Shown here: piece by piece, positions 1-9,895 of the stretch
Position numbering within the stretch: the stretch's first letter is position 1
Layout of the letters: every line of letters begins with the position of its first letter
Source of the DNA: a bacterium
GTDB lineage: Bacteria > Bacillota_I > Bacilli_A > RF39 > UBA660
DNA: 64,000 nt
NCBI GenBank assembly: GCA_019421005.1
Contig: JAHZGA010000001.1
Coordinates: forward strand, 75,671-139,670
Direction: 5' to 3'
Translations under genes and position numbers: made by a program
Notes under the pieces: model-generated
What the model saw: only the letters and a program-made list of their open reading frames with translations
Databases searched by the model: none
Told to the model about the DNA's origin: nothing

Positions 1-1
1 T

Positions 2-433
2 ATTAAAGAATATTTTAATACTTTAGGAAAGTTAATGAACATATCTATTAAAGTAGAAATAAGAGTTGCTGATGATATTTATAATATCTTATTAATAGCA
101 GATAATAGTTCTATCATAATTGGAAAAGAAGGAAAAAATTTAGAGGCAATTCAAACATTATTAAGACAAACTATAAGTGCCCAAGTGAAAAACAAATTGA
201 AAATAAATGTTGATGCTTCAGGTTATAAAGCTAAAAAGAATAAACATTTAGAACATGAAATTAGAAAAATAGCTTTAGAAATTGAAAAAACTAAACTTGA
301 TGTTAAATTAGACCCAATGAATTCTTTTGAAAGAAGAATTGTTCATAATGTTATAAGTGAATATCAAAATTTAAGTACCACAAGTGTTGGTGAAGCACCT
401 AATAGATATGTAATTATCAAATATGAAGACTAA
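2..433 (+). CDS. khpB: KhpB/Jag RNA-binding protein, C-terminal part (5' end outside window)
   Basis: The reading frame is open from base 2 and has no stop before the window edge, so the ATG at 35 is probably internal. The visible part has a KH-like segment with a GKEG loop (IIGKEGKNLEAIQ) and a C-terminal R3H segment (LDPMNSFERRIVHNVI, then GEAPNRYVII). That is the KH-R3H end of Jag/KhpB, a cytosolic RNA-binding protein linked to cell elongation and division in Firmicutes. The N-terminal Jag_N domain is missing because of the cut. Its place just before mnmE-mnmG-rsmG is the usual yidC-jag order near the replication origin. Confidence 0.9.
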   Translation: MKEYFNTLGKLMNISIKVEIRVADDIYNILLIADNSSIIIGKEGKNLEAIQTLLRQTISAQVKNKLKINVDASGYKAKKNKHLEHEIRKIALEIEKTKLDVKLDPMNSFERRIVHNVISEYQNLSTTSVGEAPNRYVIIKYED

Positions 434-447
434 TAGTCTTTTTTTTG
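425..447 (+). terminator. Intrinsic terminator after khpB
   Basis: A short stem AAGAC/GTCTT with a TAATA loop overlaps the khpB stop codon and is followed by a run of eight T. Confidence 0.7.
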
Positions 448-469
448 ATTGAATTATTATAAAAGTATA

Positions 470-498
470 TTTATTTTAAAAGATAATTATAGTATAAT
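470..498 (+). promoter_or_regulatory. Weak sigma-A promoter for the 522-1016 gene
   Basis: TATAAT at 493-498 lies 17 bp after a poor -35 (TTTATT, 470-475), about 24 bp before the next start codon. The -10 is good and the -35 is weak. Confidence 0.45.
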
Positions 499-521
499 AA
501 TCATAGAAAGTTGGTTTTAAA

Positions 522-1016
522 ATGATAAATGATATTCAAACATTAAATAGCAATGTTAAAGATTTAAACAAAGATAATTTTTTATTCGCGCATTTTATTT
601 TAGGAAAAAAAGAAATACCTTTTAATTCTGAAATTTTATTAGTTAATAATGTTTTAGATAAATCATTAGATTTAATATATAATGTTGAAAATAATAATCA
701 AACAATAAAATTTCCTATACAAAATGTTAAAAATATTTCCTATAAAACATTTACCAAAATTCAAAATATTCCTAAAAAAAATGAATCATATGAGTTAAAA
801 AGTGTGTTATTATCAGCTGTGGTATTTGGAGGAAATCCAATGTTACAATTATTAGGAAATAGTATATTTAATTCTTTATTTGATCAAATAAAGAATGGTT
901 ATAGTAAGGTTAGTTTCAATACATATTACGAAATTATTATTGAAATAGATGAACAAAAATATATTATAAATTCTTTAACTAATCCAGAAGAATTTATAAA
1001 GCAATTGAATTTATAA
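522..1016 (+). CDS. Hypothetical 164-aa protein
   Basis: I do not recognise this protein. It is Asn/Ile/Lys rich. A short hydrophobic patch around residues 92-105 (LLSAVVFGGNPMLQLLG) lies between mostly beta-predicted, charged segments. The end pairs an EIIIEI-type strand with a helix (NPEEFIKQLN), somewhat like bacterial PH-like domains, but this is only an impression. It has its own promoter and terminator, so it is a single-gene unit wedged between khpB and mnmE. Confidence 0.6.
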   Translation: MINDIQTLNSNVKDLNKDNFLFAHFILGKKEIPFNSEILLVNNVLDKSLDLIYNVENNNQTIKFPIQNVKNISYKTFTKIQNIPKKNESYELKSVLLSAVVFGGNPMLQLLGNSIFNSLFDQIKNGYSKVSFNTYYEIIIEIDEQKYIINSLTNPEEFIKQLNL

Positions 1017-1020
1017 ATAA

Positions 1021-1048
1021 AAATCGTTTTTTATAGAAACGTTTTTTT
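1021..1048 (+). terminator. Intrinsic terminator
   Basis: CGTTT/AAACG stem followed by seven T, directly after the stop at 1016. Confidence 0.6.
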
Positions 1049-1115
1049 ATCTAAAAAAATATTTATAATTTAGAAAATAACTTTTAATTAAAGAAAAAAT
1101 CAATTTAAAATAATC

Positions 1116-1144
1116 TTGACTAATAACTATGATACTGATAGAAT
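1116..1144 (+). promoter_or_regulatory. Sigma-A promoter of the mnmE-mnmG-rsmG operon
   Basis: TTGACT (1116-1121), 17-bp spacer, TAGAAT (1139-1144). Transcription would begin near 1151, which argues against the GTG at 1153 being the mnmE start. Confidence 0.65.
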
Positions 1145-1173
1145 AACATTTAGTGGAAAGGGATGATGAGGTT

Positions 1174-2526
1174 TTGAACGATACAATAGCAGCAATATCA
1201 ACATCTTTAGGAATAGGTGCAATATCTATAATACGGGTAAGTGGAACAGAAGCATTAGAAATAGTAAATAAAATTTTTTCAGGTAAGGATTTAAAAAAAG
1301 TTAAATCTCATACTATTCATTATGGTTATATTGTGGATAAAGATGAAAAAATTGATGAAGTTTTGGTAACTGTTTTATTAAGTCCAAAAACTTTTACAAG
1401 AGAAAATGTTGTTGAAATAAATGCTCATGGAGGAATAGCAACAACTAATAAAATATTAGAACTATTATTACTTAATGGGTGTAGATTAGCTGAACCAGGT
1501 GAATTTACTAAAAGAGCATTTTTAAATGGAAGAATTGATTTAACGCAAGCTGAAGGTGTGATGAATTTAATAAATTCTAAAACTGAAAAAATGATGAAAA
1601 TGTCTTTAAATCAAGTAAGAGGTAATGTTTCTAATTTAGTAAAAGATTTAAGACAAAAAATATTAGAAATTTTAGCTAATATAGAAGTTAATATAGATTA
1701 TCCAGAATATGAAGATATAGAACAAGTAACAACAAAACATTTACAAGAATTACTTTATAGTATTAAAGAAAAATTAACTAAAATTTTAGATGAAAGCAAG
1801 AATGGTAGAATTTTAAAAGAAGGAATAACAGCTTCAATAGTAGGAAAACCTAATGTCGGAAAAAGTAGTTTATTAAATAAACTATTAGAATATGATAAGG
1901 CTATTGTAACTGATATTGAAGGGACAACAAGAGATTGTGTTGAGGGAACTCTTAATATAAATGGTGTTTTGTTTAATTTTATTGATACAGCAGGAATAAG
2001 ACAAACTGATGATGTAGTAGAAAAAATAGGTGTTAATAAAAGTTTAGAACTTATTAAAAATTCTAAAGTTGTAATTTATTTATTAAATAATAATGAAGTT
2101 TTAACTGAAAATGAATTAGAAACAATAAAATCTTTAGATAAAAAAAATTCTATTATTATTGTTAATAAAATGGATTTACCAACTAAAATAGATTTTAATC
2201 AATTACCTGATAATGTAATTAAAATGAGTGTTTTAAATGATGAGGGAATAAATAAATTAAAAGAAAGACTTAAAACTTTATTTAATTTAGAAAGAATTGA
2301 AACTGAAGATATGACATATTTAACAAGTTCCAGGTCTTTAGCAATTATCAGACAATGTTTAGATAAAATAAAAGAAATTCAAAAAGGTATTGATGATAAT
2401 ATTCCTGTTGATATTATTGAAATAGATATTAAAGAAATATGGAACCTTTTAGGAAAAATTATAGGTGAAACTTATGAAGATGAATTAATTGATCAATTAT
2501 TTAGTCAATTTTGTTTAGGAAAGTAG
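1174..2526 (+). CDS. mnmE: tRNA uridine-5-carboxymethylaminomethyl modification GTPase MnmE
   Basis: MnmE works with MnmG to install cmnm5 groups on the wobble uridine of tRNAs. The N-terminal formyl-THF-binding domain starts with the family hallmark NDTIAAIST. The inserted G domain has G1 GKPNVGKSS at about residue 224, G3 DTAG at about 271 and G4 NKMD near 330. The C-terminus ends in the catalytic CLGK (C-x-G-K) motif. I chose TTG at 1174 because it gives the conserved N-terminus and has AAAGGG upstream; a GTG at 1153 would add seven residues and sit almost on the transcription start. It is the first gene of an operon with mnmG and rsmG. Confidence 0.95.
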   Translation: MNDTIAAISTSLGIGAISIIRVSGTEALEIVNKIFSGKDLKKVKSHTIHYGYIVDKDEKIDEVLVTVLLSPKTFTRENVVEINAHGGIATTNKILELLLLNGCRLAEPGEFTKRAFLNGRIDLTQAEGVMNLINSKTEKMMKMSLNQVRGNVSNLVKDLRQKILEILANIEVNIDYPEYEDIEQVTTKHLQELLYSIKEKLTKILDESKNGRILKEGITASIVGKPNVGKSSLLNKLLEYDKAIVTDIEGTTRDCVEGTLNINGVLFNFIDTAGIRQTDDVVEKIGVNKSLELIKNSKVVIYLLNNNEVLTENELETIKSLDKKNSIIIVNKMDLPTKIDFNQLPDNVIKMSVLNDEGINKLKERLKTLFNLERIETEDMTYLTSSRSLAIIRQCLDKIKEIQKGIDDNIPVDIIEIDIKEIWNLLGKIIGETYEDELIDQLFSQFCLGK

Positions 2527-2534
2527 ATGATGGT

Positions 2535-4400
2535 ATGAATTATGAAATAATAGTAGTTGGAGGAGGACATGCAGGTGTTGAGGCCGCTTTAGCAAGTGCC
2601 AGAAAAAATCATAAAACGTTATTGATAACGATGAATAAAAATAATATAGCTGATATGCCTTGTAATCCTTCAATAGGAGGAAGTGCCAAAGGAATTGTTG
2701 TAAGGGAAATAGATGCTTTAGGTGGCCAAATGGGTAAAACCGCTGATAAAGCTCAAATTCAAATGAAAATGTTGAATTATAAAAAAGGTCCAGCTGTACG
2801 TGCCTTACGTGCCCAGGCGGATAAAATAACATATCCAAAAGAAATGATAAAAGTTTTAGAAAACACAGATAATTTAGAAATTCTAGAAGATACAGTTATT
2901 GATTTAATGGTTGAAGATAACAAAATTAAAGGTGTTGTAACTGAAGAAAAAGGTAAAATATTTTCTCAAGCAGTTATTTTAACAACAGGAACATATATGC
3001 GTTCAAATATTTTGATAGGAAGTAATAGAACTGTAAGTGGACCACATGGCGAAAAGACAAGTAAATTTTTAAGTGATTGCTTATCAAAGTTAGGATTTAA
3101 TATAGTAAGATTAAAAACAGGAACACCACCACGAATAGCAAAAGATAGTATTGATTTTTCTGTTTTAAAAGAAGAAAAAGGTGATAATAAAAACTGGAGT
3201 TTTAGTTTTGATGAAATTAATAATTATGATGTTAATTCTCAAGTACCTTGTTATTTAACTTATACTAATGAAAATACCCATAATATAATTAAAGAAAATA
3301 TTAATAAATCTAGTATGTATGGAGGCCTAGAGGGAAAATTAGGAATAGGTCCTAGATATTGTCCATCAATAGAAGATAAAATAGTTCGTTTTAGTGATAA
3401 AGAAAGACATCAATTATTTTTAGAACCAGTTAGTTTATATTATGATGAAATTTATTTACAAGGTTTTTCCACTAGTATGCCTGTTGAAATTCAAGAAAAA
3501 ATGGTTCATAGTTTAAAAGGATTAGAAAATGCTAAAATATTAAAAAATGCTTATGCCATTGAATATGATGCTATTTATCCAACAATTTTAAAACAAAGTT
3601 TAGAAACAAAATTAATAGAAAACTTATTCACTGCTGGTCAAATAAATGGTACCAGTGGTTATGAAGAAGCAGCATGTCAAGGTTTAATTGCAGGTATAAA
3701 TGCCGGGTTAAAATTAGAAAAAAAAGAACCACTTATTTTGAAAAGAAGTGATGCTTATATAGGAGTTTTAATTGATGATTTAGTTACTAAAGGCATCAGA
3801 GATCCTTATCGTTTATTAACATCAAGAGCTGAATATCGATTACTTTTAAGACATGATAATGCTGATTTAAGATTAAGAGAATATGGATACAAAGTAGGTT
3901 TAATTGATGAAGAAAGATATAATAAATATTTAGAAAAAAAGGATAAAATTGAAGAATTAACTAACATTTTAAAAGAAAAGAGATTAAATCCAACTGAAGA
4001 AAACAATAACTTTTTAATAGAATTATCTTCATCACCTTTAAAAGATAGTATCAGTTTTTATGAATTATTAAAACGTCCTGAAATAAATCTTAATAAACTT
4101 AAACCATTAATTAATTTAGATTATGATGATGATATAAATGAGCAAGTGGAAATAAATATTAAATATGAAGGATATATTAATAAAGCTAAAAAAGAAGCCC
4201 AAAAAATTATTGATTTAGAAAATAAAATCATTCCTGAAAATATCGATTATGATAAAGTTCAAAATATAGCTAGTGAAGCTAGACAAAAATTAAAGGAAGT
4301 AAGACCAACTTCAATTGGACAAGCATTAAGAATAAGTGGAGTTAATCCAACTGATATTTCACTTTTAACAGTTCATTTAAAAAGGAAAAATCATGAGTGA
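2535..4400 (+). CDS. mnmG: tRNA uridine-5-carboxymethylaminomethyl modification enzyme MnmG (GidA)
   Basis: This is the FAD/NADH-dependent partner of MnmE. The dinucleotide fold GGGHAGVEAA is at residues 8-17, followed by the family signature CNPSIGGSAKG and GPAVRALRAQ. The second family signature GQINGTSGYEEAA lies in the middle, and the helical C-terminal domain that contacts MnmE and tRNA ends in a conserved RISGVNP segment. The length (621 aa) is normal. The ATG at 2535 follows AGGAAAG at 10-bp spacing; an upstream in-frame ATG at 2511 lies inside mnmE and is not used. Confidence 0.96.
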   Translation: MNYEIIVVGGGHAGVEAALASARKNHKTLLITMNKNNIADMPCNPSIGGSAKGIVVREIDALGGQMGKTADKAQIQMKMLNYKKGPAVRALRAQADKITYPKEMIKVLENTDNLEILEDTVIDLMVEDNKIKGVVTEEKGKIFSQAVILTTGTYMRSNILIGSNRTVSGPHGEKTSKFLSDCLSKLGFNIVRLKTGTPPRIAKDSIDFSVLKEEKGDNKNWSFSFDEINNYDVNSQVPCYLTYTNENTHNIIKENINKSSMYGGLEGKLGIGPRYCPSIEDKIVRFSDKERHQLFLEPVSLYYDEIYLQGFSTSMPVEIQEKMVHSLKGLENAKILKNAYAIEYDAIYPTILKQSLETKLIENLFTAGQINGTSGYEEAACQGLIAGINAGLKLEKKEPLILKRSDAYIGVLIDDLVTKGIRDPYRLLTSRAEYRLLLRHDNADLRLREYGYKVGLIDEERYNKYLEKKDKIEELTNILKEKRLNPTEENNNFLIELSSSPLKDSISFYELLKRPEINLNKLKPLINLDYDDDINEQVEINIKYEGYINKAKKEAQKIIDLENKIIPENIDYDKVQNIASEARQKLKEVRPTSIGQALRISGVNPTDISLLTVHLKRKNHE

Positions 4401-5097
4401 TATTGAATTTATTAATTACTTAAAAGATTTAAAAATTAATTTAAGTGAAAAGCAGTTAAAACAATTTCAAAAATATTATGAATTGTTAGTAGAGTGGAAT
4501 GAAAAAATAAATTTAACAGCTATAACTAAAAAGGAGGATGTTTATTTAAAACATTTTTATGACAGTGCTTGCATAGTAAAAGCTGTTGATTTAAATAAAA
4601 TATCAACTTTATGTGATGTAGGTTCTGGGGCAGGATTTCCTGGAATAGTTATTAAAATATTGTTTCCTAATGTAAAAGTTGTATTAGTAGACGCTTTAAA
4701 TAAAAGAATAAACTTTTTAAAACTTGTAATTAAAGAATTAGATTTAAAATTAATTGAAGTTTATCATGAAAGAGCGGAAATATATGCATTAAATAATCGT
4801 GAAAAATTTGAAGTTGTAACCGCTAGGGCCGTCGCACCTTTAAATATATTATCAGAATTATGTTTTCCACTAGTTTCATTAAATGGGTATTTTGTTCCAT
4901 TAAAAGGTAATATTTCAAATGAAATAATTAATTTAGATAATATAATAAAAAAGTTAGGTGGTTCTAAAATTATAAAATATGAATTTACCTTACCAAAAGA
5001 AAATAGTCAAAGAACAATATTAAAAATAGAAAAAAAGTTTTCCACAGCTTTAAAATATCCAAGAAAATATAGTGAAATAAAAAAACATTCATTATAA
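4393..5097 (+). CDS. rsmG: 16S rRNA (guanine-N7) methyltransferase RsmG (GidB)
   Basis: It methylates G527 of 16S rRNA with S-adenosylmethionine. The SAM-binding loop DVGSGAGFPG follows the typical N-terminal helices (YYELLVEWNEKINLTAI), and VTARAVAPL is the later family motif. At 234 aa it is of normal length. The start overlaps mnmG by 8 bases behind an AAAAGGAAAAA ribosome site, so it is translationally coupled. Loss of RsmG gives low-level streptomycin resistance in other bacteria. Confidence 0.96.
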   Translation: MSDIEFINYLKDLKINLSEKQLKQFQKYYELLVEWNEKINLTAITKKEDVYLKHFYDSACIVKAVDLNKISTLCDVGSGAGFPGIVIKILFPNVKVVLVDALNKRINFLKLVIKELDLKLIEVYHERAEIYALNNREKFEVVTARAVAPLNILSELCFPLVSLNGYFVPLKGNISNEIINLDNIIKKLGGSKIIKYEFTLPKENSQRTILKIEKKFSTALKYPRKYSEIKKHSL

Positions 5098-5114
5098 AAT
5101 GATGTGCTTTTTTT
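5082..5114 (+). terminator. Probable intrinsic terminator after rsmG
   Basis: An imperfect stem ACATTCAT/ATGATGT around TATAAA (one bulge) is followed by seven T. Confidence 0.5.
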
Positions 5115-5124
5115 GTAAAATCAC

Positions 5125-5153
5125 TTGCAATATTTTCATCAATATAGTATTAT
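5125..5153 (+). promoter_or_regulatory. Sigma-A promoter of the ParB-family gene
   Basis: TTGCAA (5125-5130), 17-bp spacer, TATTAT (5148-5153). It lies about 29 bp before the chosen GTG start. Confidence 0.65.
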
Positions 5154-5181
5154 ATATATAAGAAAAAAAGGAGTGGGTAGC

Positions 5182-6972
5182 GTGGATACAGCTAAACAAG
5201 TTTTGAATTTAAACATTGATGATGTATTACCAAATCGTTTTCAACCACGTATAAGGTTTAATGAAGAAGCTTTAGATGAATTAACAAATTCAATTAAAGA
5301 ACATGGTGTTATTCAACCAATAACAGTTAGACCAATTGGTAATAAATATGAAATAGTAGCTGGTGAAAGAAGATATAAAGCCAGCGTTTTAGCTGGTAAA
5401 AAAACAATACCTGCTATTGTAGTAAATTTGGATGATAACAGTTGCGCTGAAATCGCGCTTATTGAAAATGTGCAAAGACAAGATTTAACTCCAATTGAAG
5501 AAGCTATTTCTTATAAAAAAATACTTGATATGGGAGCACTTACGCAAGAAGCTTTAGCAATAAAATTAGGAAAAAATCAATCAACAATTGCTAATAAATT
5601 AAGATTATTAAATTTAGATGAAGAAGTTCAAAGAGCATTGTTAGAAAATAGAATTTCAGAAAGACATGCAAGATCTTTATTAAAATTAAGTGAAAAAGAA
5701 AAACAAAAAGAAATCTTACATCGAATTATAAATGAAAGATTAACTGTTAGAAGAACAGATGAAGAGATAAGCAAAGTTTTAAATATAAAAGAAAATAAAA
5801 TGGGTGGAGAAAGTGATAAAATGAATAATAATATTAGTAGTAATCCATTTGGAAATGGAATGAATGAAGTACCTCAAATGAATGCAAGTCAACCAGTAAA
5901 TCAATTTGGCGGAATGAACGAAGTACTTCAAATGAATGCAAGTCAACCAGTAAATCAATTTGGTGGAATGAATGAAGTACCTCAAATGAATGCAAGTCAA
6001 CCAGTAAACCAATTTGGCGGAATGAACGAAGAACCTCAAATGAATGCAAGTCAACCAGTAAATCAATTTGGAGGAATGAACGAAGAACCTCAAATGAATG
6101 CAAGTCAACCAGTAAACCAATTTGGAGGAATGAATGAAGTACCTCAAATGAATTCAAGTCAACCAGTAAACCAATTTGGCGGAATGAACGAAGTGCCTCA
6201 AATGAATGCAAGTCAACCAGTAAATCAATTTGGTGGAATGAATGAAGTACCTCAAATGAATACAAATCAACCAGTAAGTCAATTTGGTGGAATGAATGAG
6301 ATACCTCAAATAAATCAAGTAGACGTTAATAATTTAATTGAACGAGCAAATCATATTGAAGATAATAGTATGTCATCAATTCCTATGACACCAGAAAATA
6401 ATATTCAACCATCAATTGAAAATCTTAATATTCCATCAACTCCTATTGAAGATGTCAGTGAAAAAGAATTAAGACCAGTTCAATTTACCACTATTGCTGA
6501 TGATATGAATAATCAAAACGGATTTAATAATTTAGAACAACAAAATCAAGTTCCAACTGGTAATTCAAATTCTCAAAATACCTTCGTGGATGATTTGGAA
6601 GATAAAGCTGTTAATATGAATTTTGGACCTGCTCAACCAGAAGTATCACAAATTGACTTTAATATTCCAACAACACCAGTTGAAAATGTTAATCAAGAAA
6701 CTCCTATGGCTCAAAGTGTTAATATTCCATCTGCACCTAACATTAATCCAAATATTGAAATTCCATCATTTATGAGTGATGAAAATAGTGAATTAAGACC
6801 TAAAATGCCACAAATTGATATTCAGCCACAAATAAAATTAAATATGGTTCAAGCAATAGAAGATATAAGAAATTGTGTAGATAGCCTTGAAAAACAAGGA
6901 TTTAGAATAGAAAGAGAAGAATTTGACTTAAATAACAATTATCAAGTAGTAATAAAAATTAGAAAAGAATAG
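5182..6972 (+). CDS. parB: ParB/Noc-family chromosome partition protein with a tandem-repeat linker
   Basis: The N-terminal ~200 residues are a ParB CTPase/DNA-binding module: LPNRFQPRIRF, the GERRYKA nucleotide motif, ENVQRQDLTPIEEA and a helix-turn-helix (LTQEALAIKLGKNQSTIANKLRLL). The last ~60 residues form a dimerisation-like domain (IKLNMVQAIEDIRNCVDSLEKQGFRIEREE). Between them is a ~330-residue Gln/Asn/Met/Pro-rich linker with eight 18-residue repeats, so the protein is 596 aa against about 280 usually. The position after rsmG is where Bacillus has noc, but no parA/soj follows, so ParB versus Noc is open. GTG 5182 is chosen for AAGGAG at 5168-5173. Confidence 0.88.
   Translation: MDTAKQVLNLNIDDVLPNRFQPRIRFNEEALDELTNSIKEHGVIQPITVRPIGNKYEIVAGERRYKASVLAGKKTIPAIVVNLDDNSCAEIALIENVQRQDLTPIEEAISYKKILDMGALTQEALAIKLGKNQSTIANKLRLLNLDEEVQRALLENRISERHARSLLKLSEKEKQKEILHRIINERLTVRRTDEEISKVLNIKENKMGGESDKMNNNISSNPFGNGMNEVPQMNASQPVNQFGGMNEVLQMNASQPVNQFGGMNEVPQMNASQPVNQFGGMNEEPQMNASQPVNQFGGMNEEPQMNASQPVNQFGGMNEVPQMNSSQPVNQFGGMNEVPQMNASQPVNQFGGMNEVPQMNTNQPVSQFGGMNEIPQINQVDVNNLIERANHIEDNSMSSIPMTPENNIQPSIENLNIPSTPIEDVSEKELRPVQFTTIADDMNNQNGFNNLEQQNQVPTGNSNSQNTFVDDLEDKAVNMNFGPAQPEVSQIDFNIPTTPVENVNQETPMAQSVNIPSAPNINPNIEIPSFMSDENSELRPKMPQIDIQPQIKLNMVQAIEDIRNCVDSLEKQGFRIEREEFDLNNNYQVVIKIRKE
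5860..6318 (+). repeat. 54-bp in-frame tandem repeat (8 full copies plus a partial) in parB
   Basis: Each unit encodes MNEVPQMNASQPVNQFGG. Eight full units run from 5860 to 6291 and a ninth, degenerate half unit follows. Copies differ mainly at codon 4-5 (VP, VL, EP) and at third positions (GGC/GGT/GGA), so the array is fairly young but not freshly duplicated. Confidence 0.95.
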
Positions 6973-6990
6973 ATCAATCTATTCTTTTAA
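6963..6990 (+). terminator. Intrinsic terminator after parB
   Basis: A perfect 11-bp stem (AAAAGAATAGA with TCTATTCTTTT, TCAA loop) contains the stop codon; the stem's own T run serves as the tail. Confidence 0.75.
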
Positions 6991-7045
6991 ATTTATATAT
7001 TAAAAGTAGCAATTAATAATATAAGAGGAAGTTGAAATAACTTTC

Positions 7046-7074
7046 TTGTTTTCTTATAAAATAAGTGTTAAAAT
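7046..7074 (+). promoter_or_regulatory. Sigma-A promoter of the uvrB operon
   Basis: TTGTTT (7046-7051), 17-bp spacer, TAAAAT (7069-7074). It leaves an approximately 100-nt leader before uvrB. I see no clear LexA/DinR box (GAAC-N4-GTTC). Confidence 0.55.
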
Positions 7075-7179
7075 ATGTTATTAGAGAACTGTTTTACATA
7101 TAAATCTTTATGTGAAAGTATATTTTAATAAAAAAATTCAATTTTTTTGTTAAATATGGTTATAAGGAGGAGGAAAATT

Positions 7180-9138
7180 ATGTTTGAATTAGTATCAAAA
7201 TATAAACCAAGTGGTGATCAACCACTTGCTATAAAAGAATTAGTAGAAGGAATAAACAAAGGAGAAAAACATCAAGTTTTATTAGGTGCGACAGGAACAG
7301 GGAAAACTTTTACAATTGCCAATGTTATTGCTAAAGTTATTAAACCAACTCTTGTTCTAGCTCATAATAAAACTCTAGCTGGGCAATTATACAGTGAATT
7401 AAAAGAGCTATTTCCTAATAATCATGTGGAATATTTTATAAGCTATTATGATTATTACCAACCTGAAGCCTATGTAGCAAAAACTGATACTTATATAGAA
7501 AAGGATGCAGCAATTAATGATGAAATAGATGAACTTCGCCACCGTGCCACGTCGGCACTATTAAATTATAAAGATGTAATTGTTGTTGCCTCTGTTTCTT
7601 GTATTTATGGTATTGGGGAAATAGAAGAATATCGAAATAAAATGTTAACCTTAAATGTTGGCGATGAAATATCAAGAGATAAAGTAATGTATAAATTAAT
7701 TGAAATGTTATATGAAAGAAATAATATTGAATTAAAAAGAGGAACCTTTAGAGTTCGCGGTGATATATTAGAAATAGTACCAATAAATCAACATGGAACA
7801 GGTTTTAGAATTGAAATGTTTGGTGATTTAATTGAAAGAATAACTGAATATGATTTAGTAACAGGAACTATAGTTAAAAATAAAAAAACAATCTCTATAT
7901 TTCCAGCAAGTCATTTTGTAACAAGTGATGATAAATTAAAAATAGCAATCAAAAACATTCGTGAGGAATTAGATAATAGATTAATAGAATTACAAGAACA
8001 AAACAAGTTATTAGAGCATCAACGTTTAAAAGAAAGAACTAACTATGATTTAGAAATGTTAGAAGAAACAGGATTTTGTAGAGGTGTGGAAAATTATTCT
8101 CGTCATATGGCTTTAAAAGAAGCAGGAGCAACTCCAACTACTTTAATAGATTTCTTTGGAAAAGACTTTTTAATGGTAATTGATGAATCCCATGTAACTA
8201 TACCTCAAGTAAGAGGAATGTATAATGGAGATAGAGCAAGAAAAGAAGTCCTAGTTGATTTCGGATTTCGTCTTCCAAGTGCTTTAGATAATAGACCTCT
8301 AAAATTCTCTGAATTTGAAAAAAAACTAAACAACGTAATTTATATTTCTGCTACTCCAGGGGATTATGAATTAGAAAAATCTAATAATGTTGTTGAACAA
8401 ATAATAAGACCAACTGGTTTACTTGATCCTATCATCGATATAAAACCATCAAAAAATCAAATAGATGATTTATTAGAAAACATAAATAAACAAATTGAAA
8501 AAAATGAAAGAACTTTAATAACAACTTTAACAATTAGAATGTCTGAAGAATTAACCCAATATTTAAAAAAATGTGATATTAAAGTAGCATACTTACATAG
8601 TGAAATAAAATCACTTGAAAGGTTACAAATAATTGCAGATTTAAGAAAAGGAAAATATGATGTTTTAGTAGGAATAAATTTATTAAGAGAAGGTTTAGAT
8701 ATCCCTGAAGTTAGTTTAATAGCAATTATGGATGCAGATAAACAAGGATTTTTAAGAAGTGATCGAAGTTTAATTCAAACAATTGGTCGTGCAGCTAGAA
8801 ACTCTCATGGTAGAGTTATTATGTATGCTGATACCATAAGTGGTGCAATGAAAAAAGCTATAGATGAAACAAATAGAAGAAGGAAAATTCAAATAGAATA
8901 TAACAAAAAACATAATATTGTTCCTAAAACAATAATAAAAGAAATAAAAGAAGTTGTTAGCAATACTGAAATTAAACCAAAAGAAAAACATACTAAAAAG
9001 GATTATGAAAAATTAATAATAGAAGTGGAAACTGAAATGAAAACAGCTGCAAAAAATTTAGACTTTGAACGTGCTATGGAATTAAGAGATATTTTATATG
9101 AATTAAAAGCGGAGAAGGGTGATAAAAATGAATCCTAA
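7180..9138 (+). CDS. uvrB: Excinuclease ABC subunit UvrB
   Basis: This is the damage-verifying helicase-like subunit of nucleotide excision repair. The Walker A motif GATGTGKTF is at about residues 36-44, and the DNA-gripping beta-hairpin region follows ([11 protein letters not shown]). The DESH box ([11 protein letters not shown]), the helicase motifs [14 protein letters not shown] and QTIGRAARN, and the C-terminal UVR motif that binds UvrC are also present. At 652 aa it is full length. The ATG at 7180 sits behind a strong AAGGAGGAGG. uvrA is not adjacent, unlike in Bacillus. Confidence 0.97.
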   Translation: MFELVSKYKPSGDQPLAIKELVEGINKGEKHQVLLGATGTGKTFTIANVIAKVIKPTLVLAHNKTLAGQLYSELKELFPNNHVEYFISYYDYYQPEAYVAKTDTYIEKDAAINDEIDELRHRATSALLNYKDVIVVASVSCIYGIGEIEEYRNKMLTLNVGDEISRDKVMYKLIEMLYERNNIELKRGTFRVRGDILEIVPINQHGTGFRIEMFGDLIERITEYDLVTGTIVKNKKTISIFPASHFVTSDDKLKIAIKNIREELDNRLIELQEQNKLLEHQRLKERTNYDLEMLEETGFCRGVENYSRHMALKEAGATPTTLIDFFGKDFLMVIDESHVTIPQVRGMYNGDRARKEVLVDFGFRLPSALDNRPLKFSEFEKKLNNVIYISATPGDYELEKSNNVVEQIIRPTGLLDPIIDIKPSKNQIDDLLENINKQIEKNERTLITTLTIRMSEELTQYLKKCDIKVAYLHSEIKSLERLQIIADLRKGKYDVLVGINLLREGLDIPEVSLIAIMDADKQGFLRSDRSLIQTIGRAARNSHGRVIMYADTISGAMKKAIDETNRRRKIQIEYNKKHNIVPKTIIKEIKEVVSNTEIKPKEKHTKKDYEKLIIEVETEMKTAAKNLDFERAMELRDILYELKAEKGDKNES

Positions 9139-9895
9139 TTTTTTAGAAATAGGTCCAATAAGTATAAAGTGGTATGCGGTTATAATTTTAACAGGAATAA
9201 TTTTAGGAACACTTTTAGCAATAAAAGAAGCTAAAAAACATAATATTTCAGCTGACTTTATGTTAGATTTAATTATAGGAACTATAATTTCAGCTATAAT
9301 AGGCGCTAGAATTTACTATGTAATTTTTGAATTTGATTATTATATTTTTAATATTTCTGAAATATTAAAAATATGGCATGGCGGATTAGCAATACATGGT
9401 GGATTAATCTTTGGAGCAATTTTTATAATAGCTTATACTAAATATAAAAAAGTAAATACTTTAAAGATTATTGATATAATTGCACCAAGTATACTTTTAG
9501 GTCAAGCAATAGGTAGATGGGGTAACTTTGTTAATCAAGAAGCATATGGACCAATTACAACTTTAGAATTTTTAAAAAATATCCACATTCCTGATTTTAT
9601 TATAAACGGAATGAAAATAGATAACAGTTATTATCAACCAACATTTCTTTATGAGTCTATTTGGTGTATAATAGGATTAATAATAATATTGTTAATAAGA
9701 AAAAAATTAAAACTTGGTCAAACAACAAGTATATATTTAATTTGGTATGGAATAGGTAGATTTTTTATTGAAAGTTTAAGAACAGATAGTCTGTTTCTAG
9801 GAAACTTTAAAATAGCTCAAATAGTTTCTATTATTATGATTATAGTAGGTATATTTCTATTTATAAGAGGAGGGATAAAGAATGAAAAAATATGA
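9128..9895 (+). CDS. lgt: Prolipoprotein diacylglyceryl transferase Lgt
   Basis: This membrane enzyme transfers diacylglycerol from phosphatidylglycerol to the lipobox cysteine of prolipoproteins. It has about seven hydrophobic segments, the HGG pair ([10 protein letters not shown]), and the family signature [13 protein letters not shown] with its catalytic/phospholipid-binding residues. A later Arg ([12 protein letters not shown]) is also conserved. It has 255 aa, and the start overlaps the uvrB end by 11 bases behind GAGAAGGG. Confidence 0.96.
   Translation: MNPNFLEIGPISIKWYAVIILTGIILGTLLAIKEAKKHNISADFMLDLIIGTIISAIIGARIYYVIFEFDYYIFNISEILKIWHGGLAIHGGLIFGAIFIIAYTKYKKVNTLKIIDIIAPSILLGQAIGRWGNFVNQEAYGPITTLEFLKNIHIPDFIINGMKIDNSYYQPTFLYESIWCIIGLIIILLIRKKLKLGQTTSIYLIWYGIGRFFIESLRTDSLFLGNFKIAQIVSIIMIIVGIFLFIRGGIKNEKI

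Noticed and set aside
5779..6265. Two long repetitive minus-strand frames
   Set aside because: They are the antisense shadow of the parB repeat array: 54-bp periodicity keeps frames open on both strands. No ribosome sites or promoters.
5860..6318. CRISPR-like repeats
   Set aside because: Units are contiguous, in frame and lack unique spacers; it is a coding tandem repeat.
7046..7180. LexA/DinR box before uvrB
   Set aside because: Only a half-site-like GAAC at about 7087 was seen; no matching GTTC at the right spacing.
1..9000. parS or Noc-binding sites near the origin cluster
   Set aside because: No TGTTTCACGTGAAACA-like or ATTTCCCGGGAAAT-like match was noticed by eye in the intergenic gaps.
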